Assembly: GCA_947629175.1 (NCBI GenBank)
Contig: CANRCT010000007.1
Location: 1 to 64,000, forward strand
Length of the DNA: 64,000 nucleotides
Source: an uncultured Muribaculaceae bacterium
GTDB lineage: Bacteria; Bacteroidota; Bacteroidia; Bacteroidales; Muribaculaceae
Direction: 5' to 3'
Position 1 is the first letter of the stretch. Each line of letters starts with the position of its first letter. Made by a program: the position numbers and the translations under genes. Positions 1 through 9,321 of the stretch are shown here, one piece after another. The notes under the pieces were generated by a model. The model saw nothing but the letters and a program-made list of their open reading frames with translations, searched no databases and was not told the origin of the DNA.

Positions 1-100
1 TCAATGTCCTCTTGTATTTGACTAAATATTAATATTTTAATAACAGTGGTAAGATTTTTATCGCACCACTACTAATTAACAATCTAAAGATTTTCTGTAA

Positions 101-364
101 ATGAAAAAAAATCTTTTAATGCCTTTGGTCGCCGCTGTGCTGTTTGTCGGCATTGGGATGGCTTGCCTTCTTCCAGGCAACGGAGAATCCATATCTTCAG
201 CATGCTTGGAGAATTTGGAAGCTCTCGCCGAAGACGAATCAGGTGAAGTCGTGAAGTGTTTCTGTCGTTCAGATGTGGACGACGCAATTTGTTCCGTAAT
301 GGGTGACAAACGTTTTTACTGTGGTGGAAATCCATGTTCATCACATTCCTCGAACTGTCTCTGA
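101..364 (+). CDS. NVEALA-family-like small Cys-rich exported peptide
   Basis: 87-aa ORF, N-terminal hydrophobic leader (MKKNLLMPLVAAVLFVGIGMA), LENLEALAEDESGE motif resembling NVEALA, Cys-rich C-terminus, directly upstream of a propeller lipoprotein. Confidence 0.75.
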   Translation: MKKNLLMPLVAAVLFVGIGMACLLPGNGESISSACLENLEALAEDESGEVVKCFCRSDVDDAICSVMGDKRFYCGGNPCSSHSSNCL

Positions 365-374
365 AAATAGTCTG

Positions 375-1532
375 ATGAAGAATATTTCGATTATTCTTAT
401 CCTATCTATCATGATACTGACCGGAGCTTGCGAAAAAGCTTCGGTCAGTAGTCATAGTCATGTCGGCGAAAAGTCCATTATGATTACGGAAATACAGTAT
501 GATAGCATTAAAATACCAGCTGATTCAACAAGCATAAGAGGCAATTTTGTGCTAATGGATACTATGCTTTTATTTGTTGATAGACTGTATTGCAAGATTT
601 TTCCTTTCTCGATTTATGATGGGAAGCCGAGTAGACCTGTAGGAGGTATGGGACAAGGGCCTGGTGAGATGGTGGGAGTAATATGCGGATCTGCTATTTC
701 ACCTGCCGATACGTTGATGTGGATACTTGACGCCTCAAACGGCGTATATGAATATTCACTTCGATCGGGAAGCATAGTTTTTCTTACACAACTGGATTTT
801 TCGTGGGATAAGGCAGACCGTAACAATTACGAGTCGACGTCAGTCTACAACACAATGCAGATGACTAGCTTCGGCGTGACGGTAGCTGATATGGGTAACG
901 GCAAAGTTTTGTATCCACTATCTCTTGTTGATCAGTTTCTTGACGAGATGAATGTCGAACGTTATAAAAAAGGTCATATCCTTGGTGTAGTCGATAAAAA
1001 CACATTGAAAGTGGAGAAAGTTATAGGATCAATGGCCTCGTACTATCAGGATACTCCTATCCCATTATTTGAGTTTTTCGACTATGCAGTGAACTATAGT
1101 GATTCCATTCTCTATGTCAGTCATGCGCCTGATTCGCTCATTTATTGTTATAAATATCCTGACTCATTGCTCTACGTAATAGGATTTGAACCCGAAGGGT
1201 TGCATCGTGATTTTACAGTTGGTTATGATTTGGGTAATAGAATATTAAGGAAAGAAATATTGCATACGAGTGTTAATACCGGGCTTTATTATGATGCGAC
1301 TGACAAGCTGTTGTTCCGTACCTCTATCACTGATTATGTCACGGGTAATGTAGTCGTTCAGATCTATTCTGACAATAATCTTATAGGTGAAGTCAATGCT
1401 CCTCCATTCTTCCATTTGCTTGGTCGGATAGATGACCGATATTATGCCGTTAGATCTAGACCAGTAGAGACGGATGACGAAGAGGTGTATTTTATTCTTT
1501 ATAGTTTCAGCCGATTGCGATTGGATAACTGA
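375..1532 (+). CDS. 6-bladed beta-propeller lipoprotein (BF3164/DUF4934-like)
   Basis: ORF 303-1532; internal ATG at 375 gives lipoprotein signal MKNISIILILSIMILTGAC; GGMGQGPGEM and propeller-like repeats; 10 nt after the NVEALA-like stop. Confidence 0.75.
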   Translation: MKNISIILILSIMILTGACEKASVSSHSHVGEKSIMITEIQYDSIKIPADSTSIRGNFVLMDTMLLFVDRLYCKIFPFSIYDGKPSRPVGGMGQGPGEMVGVICGSAISPADTLMWILDASNGVYEYSLRSGSIVFLTQLDFSWDKADRNNYESTSVYNTMQMTSFGVTVADMGNGKVLYPLSLVDQFLDEMNVERYKKGHILGVVDKNTLKVEKVIGSMASYYQDTPIPLFEFFDYAVNYSDSILYVSHAPDSLIYCYKYPDSLLYVIGFEPEGLHRDFTVGYDLGNRILRKEILHTSVNTGLYYDATDKLLFRTSITDYVTGNVVVQIYSDNNLIGEVNAPPFFHLLGRIDDRYYAVRSRPVETDDEEVYFILYSFSRLRLDN

Positions 1533-1658
1533 AATGTACTCGCTAAAAATGAGCCTTCTTCCGGATACGGCTGCGGATATGCTGCGTACGAATGGGATAA
1601 CGATTTTTGGGAAGACACCAAGAATTTCTCAAAATGTATACGGGGATGTCCGGAATAG
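1533..1658 (+). pseudogene. Possible NVEALA-like peptide remnant (C-terminal part)
   Basis: In frame with the upstream propeller and directly after its TGA (1530-1532): NVLAKNEPSSGYGCGYAAYEWDNDFWEDTKNFSKCIRGCPE*; starts with an NVEALA-like motif, lacks start codon and leader. Confidence 0.5.
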
Positions 1659-1744
1659 AGCGGAACCTCACCTAAATATATCATGTGTGATTAAAAGACG
1701 TCGTAAATGCAGATGAGTCATATAACCTGCATGAAAAACAGAAG

Positions 1745-1778
1745 GCGCTGTGCCAAATATTGAATTTTGACACAGCGC
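1745..1778. terminator. Inverted repeat / possible terminator
   Basis: gcgctgtg...cacagcgc arms with inner caaa/tttg pairing. Confidence 0.5.
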
Positions 1779-1794
1779 TATTTACAAAAAAAAC

Positions 1795-2859
1795 ATGTTA
1801 TATAATATGAGGAGAATTTCTTTTGCCGCGGCAGCTTTGGCCGCATTGATGATGTCGTGTTCGGGAGGCTGCAGGGAGGTCGTCGACGAAGCCGCAATAC
1901 CTGTCGACAGGGCCGAACTGACCGCTGTGGCACTTGATGACAGCACGATGTTTCCGACAGATCTCGTGCTTATGTCAGATTCAATCCTTGCGGTTCATGA
2001 GCGCAAGAATCAGACCGGGTTCATGACGATATACAACACCAACACTCAGCAGCCGGTGGCTGCCTTGGGCGTAATCGGAGAGGGACCCGATGACTTCGTC
2101 AACCCGAGATTATTGCATTGCCTGAATACCGAAAAGGAATTCTATATAGGCGATGCGAAAAAGATCGTACGTTTTTCAGCCGACTCGTTGTCCGCCGAAG
2201 GTTATAGCGGGAATAAAATCATGTCATTGCCGTCAGATGCAATGTTTTATAATTACATTCTGATCAATAATGATTCACAGTTGGTGTACAGCCAGACCGG
2301 CGAACACCCGATATCACGGTTCAACAAATCGACCCGGGAGCTGACCTTTACAGACTATTGGCCCGATGTCGACTGGGCAGAAGGGTCGGACTTTATAAGG
2401 GATATGGAGGTGTTCGCCAACTGCATGACGTCGGCAGGCAACGAAATCGCCATCGCGTATCACAACTGGAATGTGATCTCCATCATTGACAGCGACGGTG
2501 GCAGGCGTGCCGAAATTTATCTTCCCGAGTGGGATTACAATAGCGGGCGCATGCATATTGATACCTCTGCCGGCAATCTTGTTTTCGACAATGACGCCAG
2601 GATCTTTTTCACGAAGATAAAGTCTGACGCCGGTCATATTTATGCGTTGGACTGGGCGGCGACAAAGGAGCAGATCAGAAACGGCGAGGCCGGTTCATCC
2701 ATATACGTGTTGGACTGGGATGGCAACATCATCAGGAAAATAGTCTTCGGAAGGAGCGTGTCAAACTTCTGCATTAAGGACGGCACGATCCCTTATGTGA
2801 CAGCCATAGGCGACGATGGCGAAGTGCACGTGTTCGGCTGCAGGCTGACGGCGGAGTGA
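1795..2859 (+). CDS. 6-bladed beta-propeller (BF3164-like/TolB-like) lipoprotein
   Basis: 354-aa ORF with lipobox-like LMMSCSGGC and VAALGVIGEGPDDFVNPRL signature; start may be 1807. Confidence 0.75.
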   Translation: MLYNMRRISFAAAALAALMMSCSGGCREVVDEAAIPVDRAELTAVALDDSTMFPTDLVLMSDSILAVHERKNQTGFMTIYNTNTQQPVAALGVIGEGPDDFVNPRLLHCLNTEKEFYIGDAKKIVRFSADSLSAEGYSGNKIMSLPSDAMFYNYILINNDSQLVYSQTGEHPISRFNKSTRELTFTDYWPDVDWAEGSDFIRDMEVFANCMTSAGNEIAIAYHNWNVISIIDSDGGRRAEIYLPEWDYNSGRMHIDTSAGNLVFDNDARIFFTKIKSDAGHIYALDWAATKEQIRNGEAGSSIYVLDWDGNIIRKIVFGRSVSNFCIKDGTIPYVTAIGDDGEVHVFGCRLTAE

Positions 2860-2881
2860 TTCGTCCGAGGAATTATAAATT

Positions 2882-2934
2882 ACAGCGGGGCCGCGCCGGG
2901 TGGATTATAGTCCATCGCGGCGCGGCCTCGCTGT
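2882..2934. terminator. GC-rich bidirectional terminator hairpin
   Basis: acagcggggccgcgccg / cggcgcggcctcgctgt arms between convergent genes. Confidence 0.75.
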
Positions 2935-2950
2935 AGGGGGACGGTGCGGA

Positions 2951-4294
2951 TCAGTAGCCGGTGTAGGTATGGGGGGAGAGGCGGCGCAGCTCGGCCTTTA
3001 CCTCGGGGCTTACGGCGAGGGTGTCGATGAAGGCGGCGATGCTCTCGGCGGTCACCTTGGCGTTGGTGCGGGTGAGCTGCTTGAGGGTCTCGTAGGGATG
3101 CGGATATCCCTCGCGGCGCAGTATGGTCTGAATTCCCTCGGCCACTACCGACCACATCGAGTCGAGATCGCGGTCGATCGCCGGCTGGTTGAGGATCAGT
3201 TTCGACAGCCCCTTGAGCGTGCTCTCCACGGCGATGACAGTGTGGGCCATGGGGACGCCGACGTTGCGGAGCACCGTGGAGTCGGTCAGGTCGCGCTGCA
3301 GGCGTGATACGGGGAGCTTCGTAGAGAGATGTCCCAGGATGGCGTCGGCTATGCCGAGATTTCCTTCAGAGTTCTCGAAGTCGATTGGATTGACTTTGTG
3401 GGGCATTGCCGATGAGCCGACTTCGCCCTCCTTGATACGCTGCTTGAAGTATTCCATCGAGATATACTGCCAGATGTCGCGGTCGAGGTCGACTATGATG
3501 GTGTTGACGCGGCGCATGGCGTCGAAGAGGGCTGCCAGATTGTCGTAGTTGGAGATCTGTGTGGTCAGCTTCTCGCGCTCTATGCCGAGGCTTTCGCTAA
3601 GGAATCTGGCGCCGAAAGCCTGCCAGTCGATTGTGGGGAATGCTGTCAGATGGGCGTTGAAGTTGCCTGTGGCGCCTCCGAACTTGCCGCTGACGGGGAC
3701 GGCCTTGAGCGACTGGAGCTGTGTACGCAGACGGTAGGCGAACACGCCGATCTCCTTGCCCAGGCGTGTGGGCGACGCGGGCTGTCCGTGGGTCTTGGCG
3801 AGCATGGGTATGTCGGCCCATTCGGCGGCCATGCGGTCGAGCTCCGCCTGCAGGCGTTCCATCAGGGGCAGATAGACGTTGTGGAGAGCCTCGCGGATCG
3901 ACATCGGCACTGCCGTGTTGTTGATGTCCTGCGACGTCAGGCCGAAATGGATGAACTCCTTGTAGGCCTCAAGTCCGAGAGCGTCGAAGCGCTGCTTGAG
4001 GAAGTATTCCACGGCTTTGACGTCGTGGTTGGTGGTGCGCTCTATCTCCTTGACCACCGCTGCGTCGGCTTCGGTGAAGCCGGTGTAGATGGCGCGGAGG
4101 GCCGGAAATACCGAGTGGTCGACTCCCGCAAGCTGCGGCAGGGGTATCTCGCACAGGGCGATGAAGTATTCCACTTCCACTCTGACGCGGTAGCGTATCA
4201 GGGCGTATTCCGAGAAATAGTCGGCGAGAGGCTCGCACTTGGAGCGATAGCGTCCGTCGATAGGAGAGATTGCTGTAAGTGTGTCGAGTTGCAT
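2951..4294 (-). CDS. purB: Adenylosuccinate lyase
   Basis: MQLDTLTAISPIDGRYRSKCEPL and GSSAMPHKVNPIDFENSEGN signature; start placed at internal Met (4294). Confidence 0.95.
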   Translation of the reverse strand: MQLDTLTAISPIDGRYRSKCEPLADYFSEYALIRYRVRVEVEYFIALCEIPLPQLAGVDHSVFPALRAIYTGFTEADAAVVKEIERTTNHDVKAVEYFLKQRFDALGLEAYKEFIHFGLTSQDINNTAVPMSIREALHNVYLPLMERLQAELDRMAAEWADIPMLAKTHGQPASPTRLGKEIGVFAYRLRTQLQSLKAVPVSGKFGGATGNFNAHLTAFPTIDWQAFGARFLSESLGIEREKLTTQISNYDNLAALFDAMRRVNTIIVDLDRDIWQYISMEYFKQRIKEGEVGSSAMPHKVNPIDFENSEGNLGIADAILGHLSTKLPVSRLQRDLTDSTVLRNVGVPMAHTVIAVESTLKGLSKLILNQPAIDRDLDSMWSVVAEGIQTILRREGYPHPYETLKQLTRTNAKVTAESIAAFIDTLAVSPEVKAELRRLSPHTYTGY

Positions 4295-4322
4295 TGTTAT
4301 GATGATATGATTGATTGTTCGG

Positions 4323-4994
4323 TCAGTGTATGCGCGACACATTGCCAAGAGCTATGCGCAGTATGGCTGTGGTGTCGCTGACGATATGGTCGGCGTGGTG
4401 TTGCTCCAGTTCCTCGCGCGAGCGGAAGCCCCACGTCACTCCGCATGATTCCACGCAGGCACGGAAAGCTGTGTCCATGTCCACTCCCGAGTCGCCGACG
4501 TAAAGCACCTCGGCTTTGGGCGTAGGATGGCCCGACAGGATCTCGAACACGATCGAGGGGTCGGGCTTGGTAGGCACTCCCTCGCGGTGTCCCTCCACAG
4601 CCACCCATGGCACGTCGGGGAAGAACGTACTGATGAGTTTCGCTGTGGCCTCCTGATATTTGTTGGAAGCTACGGCCACGCTTATACCCTCTGCCGTCAG
4701 ATCGGACAGCAGCCGTTCGATGCCCGGATAGGGCCGCGTGGTGTCGGCGCAGTGCTCACCGTAAAATTCCGTGAAATGGCGGTGCATCGCCTCTATCGTC
4801 GCTTCGCTGCGCTCTTCTTCGGGGAGGGCGCGCTCTATCAGTTTGGTCACCCCGTTGCCTACCAGCATCGGGTAGACGCCGAGCGGATGGGTCTTGAATC
4901 CCATTTCGCTGAGGGCATGGTTGGTGGCCCGGGCAAGATCGCCGATGGTGTCGAGCAGCGTGCCGTCGAGGTCGAATATGACAAGTCGTTTCAT
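4323..4994 (-). CDS. HAD-family hydrolase (phosphoglycolate phosphatase-like)
   Basis: FDLDGTLLDT motif and VGDSGVDMDTA motif. Confidence 0.88.
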   Translation of the reverse strand: MKRLVIFDLDGTLLDTIGDLARATNHALSEMGFKTHPLGVYPMLVGNGVTKLIERALPEEERSEATIEAMHRHFTEFYGEHCADTTRPYPGIERLLSDLTAEGISVAVASNKYQEATAKLISTFFPDVPWVAVEGHREGVPTKPDPSIVFEILSGHPTPKAEVLYVGDSGVDMDTAFRACVESCGVTWGFRSREELEQHHADHIVSDTTAILRIALGNVSRIH

Positions 4995-5005
4995 GTTTCG
5001 GAATG

Positions 5006-6064
5006 TTATTTTATGAAATGTCCCTGACGGTAGGAATCGCCGTCAAAACCGTATATGAAGAATCGGCCATGGAGGCCGGATAATTTCCGTAGCATTTTGG
5101 ATAAGCTGTTGCCGGTGCCTCTGTCAATGACCTGCTGTTGCCCGTCGACAATCACCCATCTGAACGCCGGGGAAACTTCCATGCGGGAGTTGGGACTCAT
5201 GGCCGACAGGTCGATCTTGAGCTCCCGGGCGTCGCGCAGCTTGCGGGCTATATCCTTGCAGTTGGCCGACTGTTCATCAATATACTCCGCAGAGCCCGTA
5301 GCGCCTATGCCCTGCCGGTATAGGCCGGCAAGGCCGAGCCATCCGCCAGGGCTGTCTTTCGAGGCGGCAGCGCTGTATAATTCCAGAGCTTTTTCCCGAT
5401 CCGGCGTGATGCCGAATTTGCAGCTTTCGTATATCATTCCCAGCATCGACAGCGAATCGCCGAATCCCATGGCAGCGCTTTTCTCCAGGAGCCTGATGGC
5501 GCCTGAACCATCTCTGTCGATAGCGTGACGGCAGGCTTCGATATGGATAAGCAGAGCTTCCATGAGCCGATCGCCGGCCGCCGTCGCCGAAGCGTTATTT
5601 TCAGGCGCGGCCGTTGTCTTTTTCGGGGGAGCGGCCGCGATGCGCTGTAGAAGCCGCGAGATGGATTCGTCGAAATACTCGTCGGTGAGGAGTTTTGTCT
5701 GCTGAATCGTTTTGAGAAAATGAAGGCTTTCCGGGAGGTCGGCCGGCCACTTGTCATAGTTGGAGTCGACGGCGAGCGGTATGATCGTGCATCCGGCCTT
5801 TCTGGCCCGGTTGATCTCTATCGCCACCCAGTCACCGTCGGCGGCACAGCGCGTGAGCGAGTCCGGCGAGAGCACCAGCACGAATACCCGGCACTGGTCG
5901 ATGGCCGTATATATTTTATCGTTGAACACCCCGTCGCGAAGCGAACTGTAGTCGAAAAACACGTTGTATTTCCCGGCATTTCTGAGCGCAAGCTGAACGG
6001 TGCGGGCTACGTCGCGCCCGTCGGCCCGTCGGTAACTGATGAAGATATCGGTCGGTGAATCCAT
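5006..6064 (-). CDS. TIR domain protein with SEL1-like repeats
   Basis: N-terminal TIR (DIFISYRRADGRDVARTVQLAL...FFDYSSLRDGVFNDKIYTAI...DWVAIEINRARKAGCTIIPL) followed by SEL1-like repeats and an unassigned C-terminal region. Confidence 0.85.
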   Translation of the reverse strand: MDSPTDIFISYRRADGRDVARTVQLALRNAGKYNVFFDYSSLRDGVFNDKIYTAIDQCRVFVLVLSPDSLTRCAADGDWVAIEINRARKAGCTIIPLAVDSNYDKWPADLPESLHFLKTIQQTKLLTDEYFDESISRLLQRIAAAPPKKTTAAPENNASATAAGDRLMEALLIHIEACRHAIDRDGSGAIRLLEKSAAMGFGDSLSMLGMIYESCKFGITPDREKALELYSAAASKDSPGGWLGLAGLYRQGIGATGSAEYIDEQSANCKDIARKLRDARELKIDLSAMSPNSRMEVSPAFRWVIVDGQQQVIDRGTGNSLSKMLRKLSGLHGRFFIYGFDGDSYRQGHFIK

Positions 6065-6178
6065 TCGGCAAATATACGTATTTTTACGGTAAGTGACAGC
6101 TCAAATCCGGCACATAATGCATGGCGCCATGGCGCAGGGCTTGTTTTTCCAGTATTCTGCCATTTCGTCTGCGCAGGG

Positions 6179-8569
6179 TCAGAACGGGTAGCCTACGGAG
6201 AAGTGGAAGGTGGCGTCGCGGCCCCAGCGGGGATGGATTATGGGCCAATGCTCGCGGTCGGCTGCCGGGTCGTGGGCTTTCATGCCGAGGTCGAAGCGGA
6301 GCAGGAAGTAGGTGAAGTCCATGCGGAGACCTACGCCGTAGCTCGCCGCAAGCTGTCGCCAGAATGTCGAGAAATGGAACATGCCGCCGCGCTGGTTCTC
6401 GTAGTTGTGGATTGTCCAGATGTTGCCCATGTCGGCGAAGAGCGCTCCCTCGAATACCCAGAAGAGTTTCATGCGGTATTCAACGTTGAGGAGCAGCGAA
6501 ATGTCGCCGCACTGGTTGATGAAGTCGGTGACGGAATTGCGCGAGTCGTAGCTGCCGGGACCGAGCGTGCGCACGCCCCAGCCTCTGACGCCGTTGGCTC
6601 CTCCGGCATAGAACCGCTTCTCGAAAGGCATCACCCTTGAGTTGCCGTAGGGCACTCCTATGCCGGCGCCGACGTGGAACGCCACGCTGTGGCGGTCGGC
6701 GAAGTTGCGGGCTATGGAGTAGTCGACCTCCGCTTTGGCATATTGCGAGTACTGTATGCCGAAGAGGCGGTAGACGCCGTTGTGCTTCTTCTCGTGGGTG
6801 AGCGATGATAGGGCGTATAGAAGATTTCCGGCAACCTCACCCGAGGCGCGCAGCGAGTAGACTACCGGTTGCTGTTTGGGGCGCCGGGTTGTGGCGGAGG
6901 CTATGCGGCGGTTGGTGCGGTAGAAAGTGTAGCCCGAGCGCATGATGAAGTGATCCTCGTAGCTGTAGCGGAGCAGAGGGTTGGAAGGGGCTATCTGATT
7001 GATGAAGTCGATGGTGCTTTCCGGCAGATAGACGTAGTTGATGTCGACAAGATCGAATGTGCGCCGTTCACGTCCGGCCCGTGCGCTCCACTTGTATTTC
7101 CACGCCGCGCCGGCGATGATGCGGGTGTATTCGGGGCGCTCCTGATAGTTCATCGACAGGGCCAGCTCGGTGGTGGCCTTTATGCGGCGCTTGTATTCGT
7201 GGGAGAGGAACGGGAAGAGGAAGCGCGGGAATGTCAGGCCGGCCTCGCCGGCAAATTCGGTATAGCGGTTGTTGATCAGTCCCGACAGATTGCCCGACAG
7301 GCTTTCGTAGTTCATGCGGAATTTTGCCGTGAAGAGATTCGACGCCCGCCCTACGTCGCGGTGCTGATATGTGACACCTACGCCGAAACCGAGGTCGCCT
7401 TCGGAGTTGGTGCCTTCGAGTTCGAGCGTGGCTCCCTGCTTTTTGTTGCGTGTCAGATATACGTAGGCGTCGAGCCACTGACTTCCGTCGATCGGCGCCG
7501 ATACAGGCTGCATCTCAATATTGATGGAGCGGAGTATGCCGAGCTGTGCGAGCGCCTGATATGTGAGGTCGACCTCGCGGGTGGAATAAAGCTGTCCGGG
7601 CTGTATGAAGCATTTCTCCTCAAGGGTAGACGGCCGGATATAGCGGTCGCGGCCGTACACTACGTTTATGCCGCCATGGCTGACAGTGTCGCGCTGCCAC
7701 GATCGGTCGGAGTTGGGGGCATAGTCGGTAATGAACCATACCGACCTGACTCTGTAGGTCAGATGCGACATCGCTCCGGTGTCGGCGCCGGAGGGCGGAG
7801 GAGTTATCGTAGAGGCGCCCTGCTGCAGGGGCTGTCTCACCACCATTGTCAGGTCTACGTCGAGGGAGTTCTCGGCGGTATCGGCGATATAGGAAATATA
7901 ATCCTTGACAAATGCATAATAGCCGTGATTGCGCAGGCGCTGGGTCACCAGCGAGCGCTCTTCGTCGAGGCGGTCGCGGTCGAATGCCTCTCCCGGCTTC
8001 AGGGTCAGAAGAGCCGAGTCGGCAAGGAGTATGCGGGCAATGGCTGTGTCGGCTATGTCGTAGTCGACGCGCGATATGCGGTGACGCGGGCCGGTGTTCA
8101 CGAGGTAGCTGACATCCATGCGGCGCCGCGCGGTGTCGGCTACTGTATCTATATCCACTTTCGCCTGCATGAATCCGCGGTTGACCAGCGCGAGCCGCAG
8201 CTGCCGCCGCGATGCGTCGGTAAGATCGGGGCTGTAGATCACCGGAGGCTGTCCGAGCCGGCGCAGCCAGCGGTTGTACCATCGCGTGGAGTCGCGGCCC
8301 GACAGGCTGTAGGTTGCGAGCTGCAGCTTGAGAAATCCAAGTACCTTATGGTTCGGGGCCTGCCGCAGATAGTTGACGAGCTCGGCGCTTCTCACCTCTT
8401 CGTCGCGATGTCCGCCGATGCTGTCGGGAGTCTGCGTGATGACTATATCGGCGTTGTCGAGCAGATACTGTCCCTCCGGCACGTGTTTCACCGGGCTGCA
8501 GGCGCACGCCATCCACAGCGCTGCGAGCGCCATGACTGTTCGGGTCAGTATGCTGCGGGTCTTTGTCAC
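6179..8569 (-). CDS. BamA/TamA-family outer membrane protein (TamL-like lipoprotein)
   Basis: POTRA-like N-terminus, CSPVKHVPEGQYLLDNADI lipoprotein start, C-terminal barrel GGANGVRGWGVRTLGPG...FHFSVGYPF; GTG start at 8569 proposed because a TAnnTTTG box (8596-8603) lies downstream of the ORF ATG at 8626. Confidence 0.85.
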   Translation of the reverse strand: MTKTRSILTRTVMALAALWMACACSPVKHVPEGQYLLDNADIVITQTPDSIGGHRDEEVRSAELVNYLRQAPNHKVLGFLKLQLATYSLSGRDSTRWYNRWLRRLGQPPVIYSPDLTDASRRQLRLALVNRGFMQAKVDIDTVADTARRRMDVSYLVNTGPRHRISRVDYDIADTAIARILLADSALLTLKPGEAFDRDRLDEERSLVTQRLRNHGYYAFVKDYISYIADTAENSLDVDLTMVVRQPLQQGASTITPPPSGADTGAMSHLTYRVRSVWFITDYAPNSDRSWQRDTVSHGGINVVYGRDRYIRPSTLEEKCFIQPGQLYSTREVDLTYQALAQLGILRSINIEMQPVSAPIDGSQWLDAYVYLTRNKKQGATLELEGTNSEGDLGFGVGVTYQHRDVGRASNLFTAKFRMNYESLSGNLSGLINNRYTEFAGEAGLTFPRFLFPFLSHEYKRRIKATTELALSMNYQERPEYTRIIAGAAWKYKWSARAGRERRTFDLVDINYVYLPESTIDFINQIAPSNPLLRYSYEDHFIMRSGYTFYRTNRRIASATTRRPKQQPVVYSLRASGEVAGNLLYALSSLTHEKKHNGVYRLFGIQYSQYAKAEVDYSIARNFADRHSVAFHVGAGIGVPYGNSRVMPFEKRFYAGGANGVRGWGVRTLGPGSYDSRNSVTDFINQCGDISLLLNVEYRMKLFWVFEGALFADMGNIWTIHNYENQRGGMFHFSTFWRQLAASYGVGLRMDFTYFLLRFDLGMKAHDPAADREHWPIIHPRWGRDATFHFSVGYPF

Positions 8570-8723
8570 TGTCGGGATTTGCTTATAACGGACTGCAAAG
8601 TTAGCAAACTCAGCCCACAGGTGCAAGTGGCTTTTGACTGCTGTCAGTGCGGCAGCCTCAAATATAGGGTTCCCAGAATTGTTGGGTTAAAAATATAAGG
8701 ATCGAACAAATCTCGTAAAGTTA

Positions 8724-8754
8724 TTGTAAATGTAATATATCTGTAGTATATTTG
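8724..8754 (+). promoter_or_regulatory. Bacteroidetes-type promoter upstream of TA pair
   Basis: TTG-N20-TATATTTG. Confidence 0.6.
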
Positions 8755-8768
8755 CATAGACTAATAAT

Positions 8769-9029
8769 ATGAATATGGATGTAGCATTAAAGAAAAATCA
8801 GAGTTTTCGGTTGTCAGTCGAACTGATCGATCGGCTCAGGCTGCTTGCCAAGGGACAGAATCGCAGCCTTAACAATTATGTAGAGACTCTGCTTCTTGAA
8901 GCGGCTTATCACGAACCGAATTCGACCACACTTGCTGCTATGAAAGAAGCAGAAAGTGGAGTATTGCGTAATGAGCCGGCTCTTGATCTGAGTTCTGTTC
9001 AGGCTATGGAAAAATCCATGGGCTTATGA
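8769..9029 (+). CDS. RelB/DinJ-like antitoxin
   Basis: 86-aa RHH-like N-terminus (SFRLSVELIDRLRLLAKGQNRSLNNYVETLL); overlaps the toxin ORF by ATGA. Confidence 0.75.
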   Translation: MNMDVALKKNQSFRLSVELIDRLRLLAKGQNRSLNNYVETLLLEAAYHEPNSTTLAAMKEAESGVLRNEPALDLSSVQAMEKSMGL

Positions 9030-9298
9030 AAAAACTTAAGCCGACAGGGCAGTATAAGAAAGATTATAAGCGTTTCCGCCATAATCCGTGCAAAGTCGAA
9101 AAACTGTTTAAGATTCTTGAACTTCTGCAGAATGAATTGCCGATACCTGAAGAAAATCGGCCTCATCCGTTGACCGGCGATTATGCCGGGCATATGGAAT
9201 GTCACATTGAAAGCGATTTTCTACTGATATGGTTTGATCCGGATGCGGATGAAATCACTCTTGTCCGATTGGGTTCCCATTCAGAACTGTTCGGCTAA
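9026..9298 (+). CDS. YafQ/RelE-family mRNA interferase toxin
   Basis: KPTGQYKKDYKRF...HPLTGDYAGHMECHIESDFLLIWFDPDADEITLVRLGSHSELF signature. Confidence 0.88.
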   Translation: MKKLKPTGQYKKDYKRFRHNPCKVEKLFKILELLQNELPIPEENRPHPLTGDYAGHMECHIESDFLLIWFDPDADEITLVRLGSHSELFG

Positions 9299-9321
9299 AA
9301 GGTTATTATGATTTCACAAAT

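Noticed and set aside
1474-1716. 80-aa ORF overlapping the end of the first propeller gene
   Set aside because: Different frame from the NVEALA-like remnant and no recognisable features.
6869-8698. 609-aa plus-strand ORF antisense to the TamL-like gene
   Set aside because: Shadow ORF from high GC3; protein has no recognisable motifs while the opposite strand encodes a convincing BamA/TamA-family protein.
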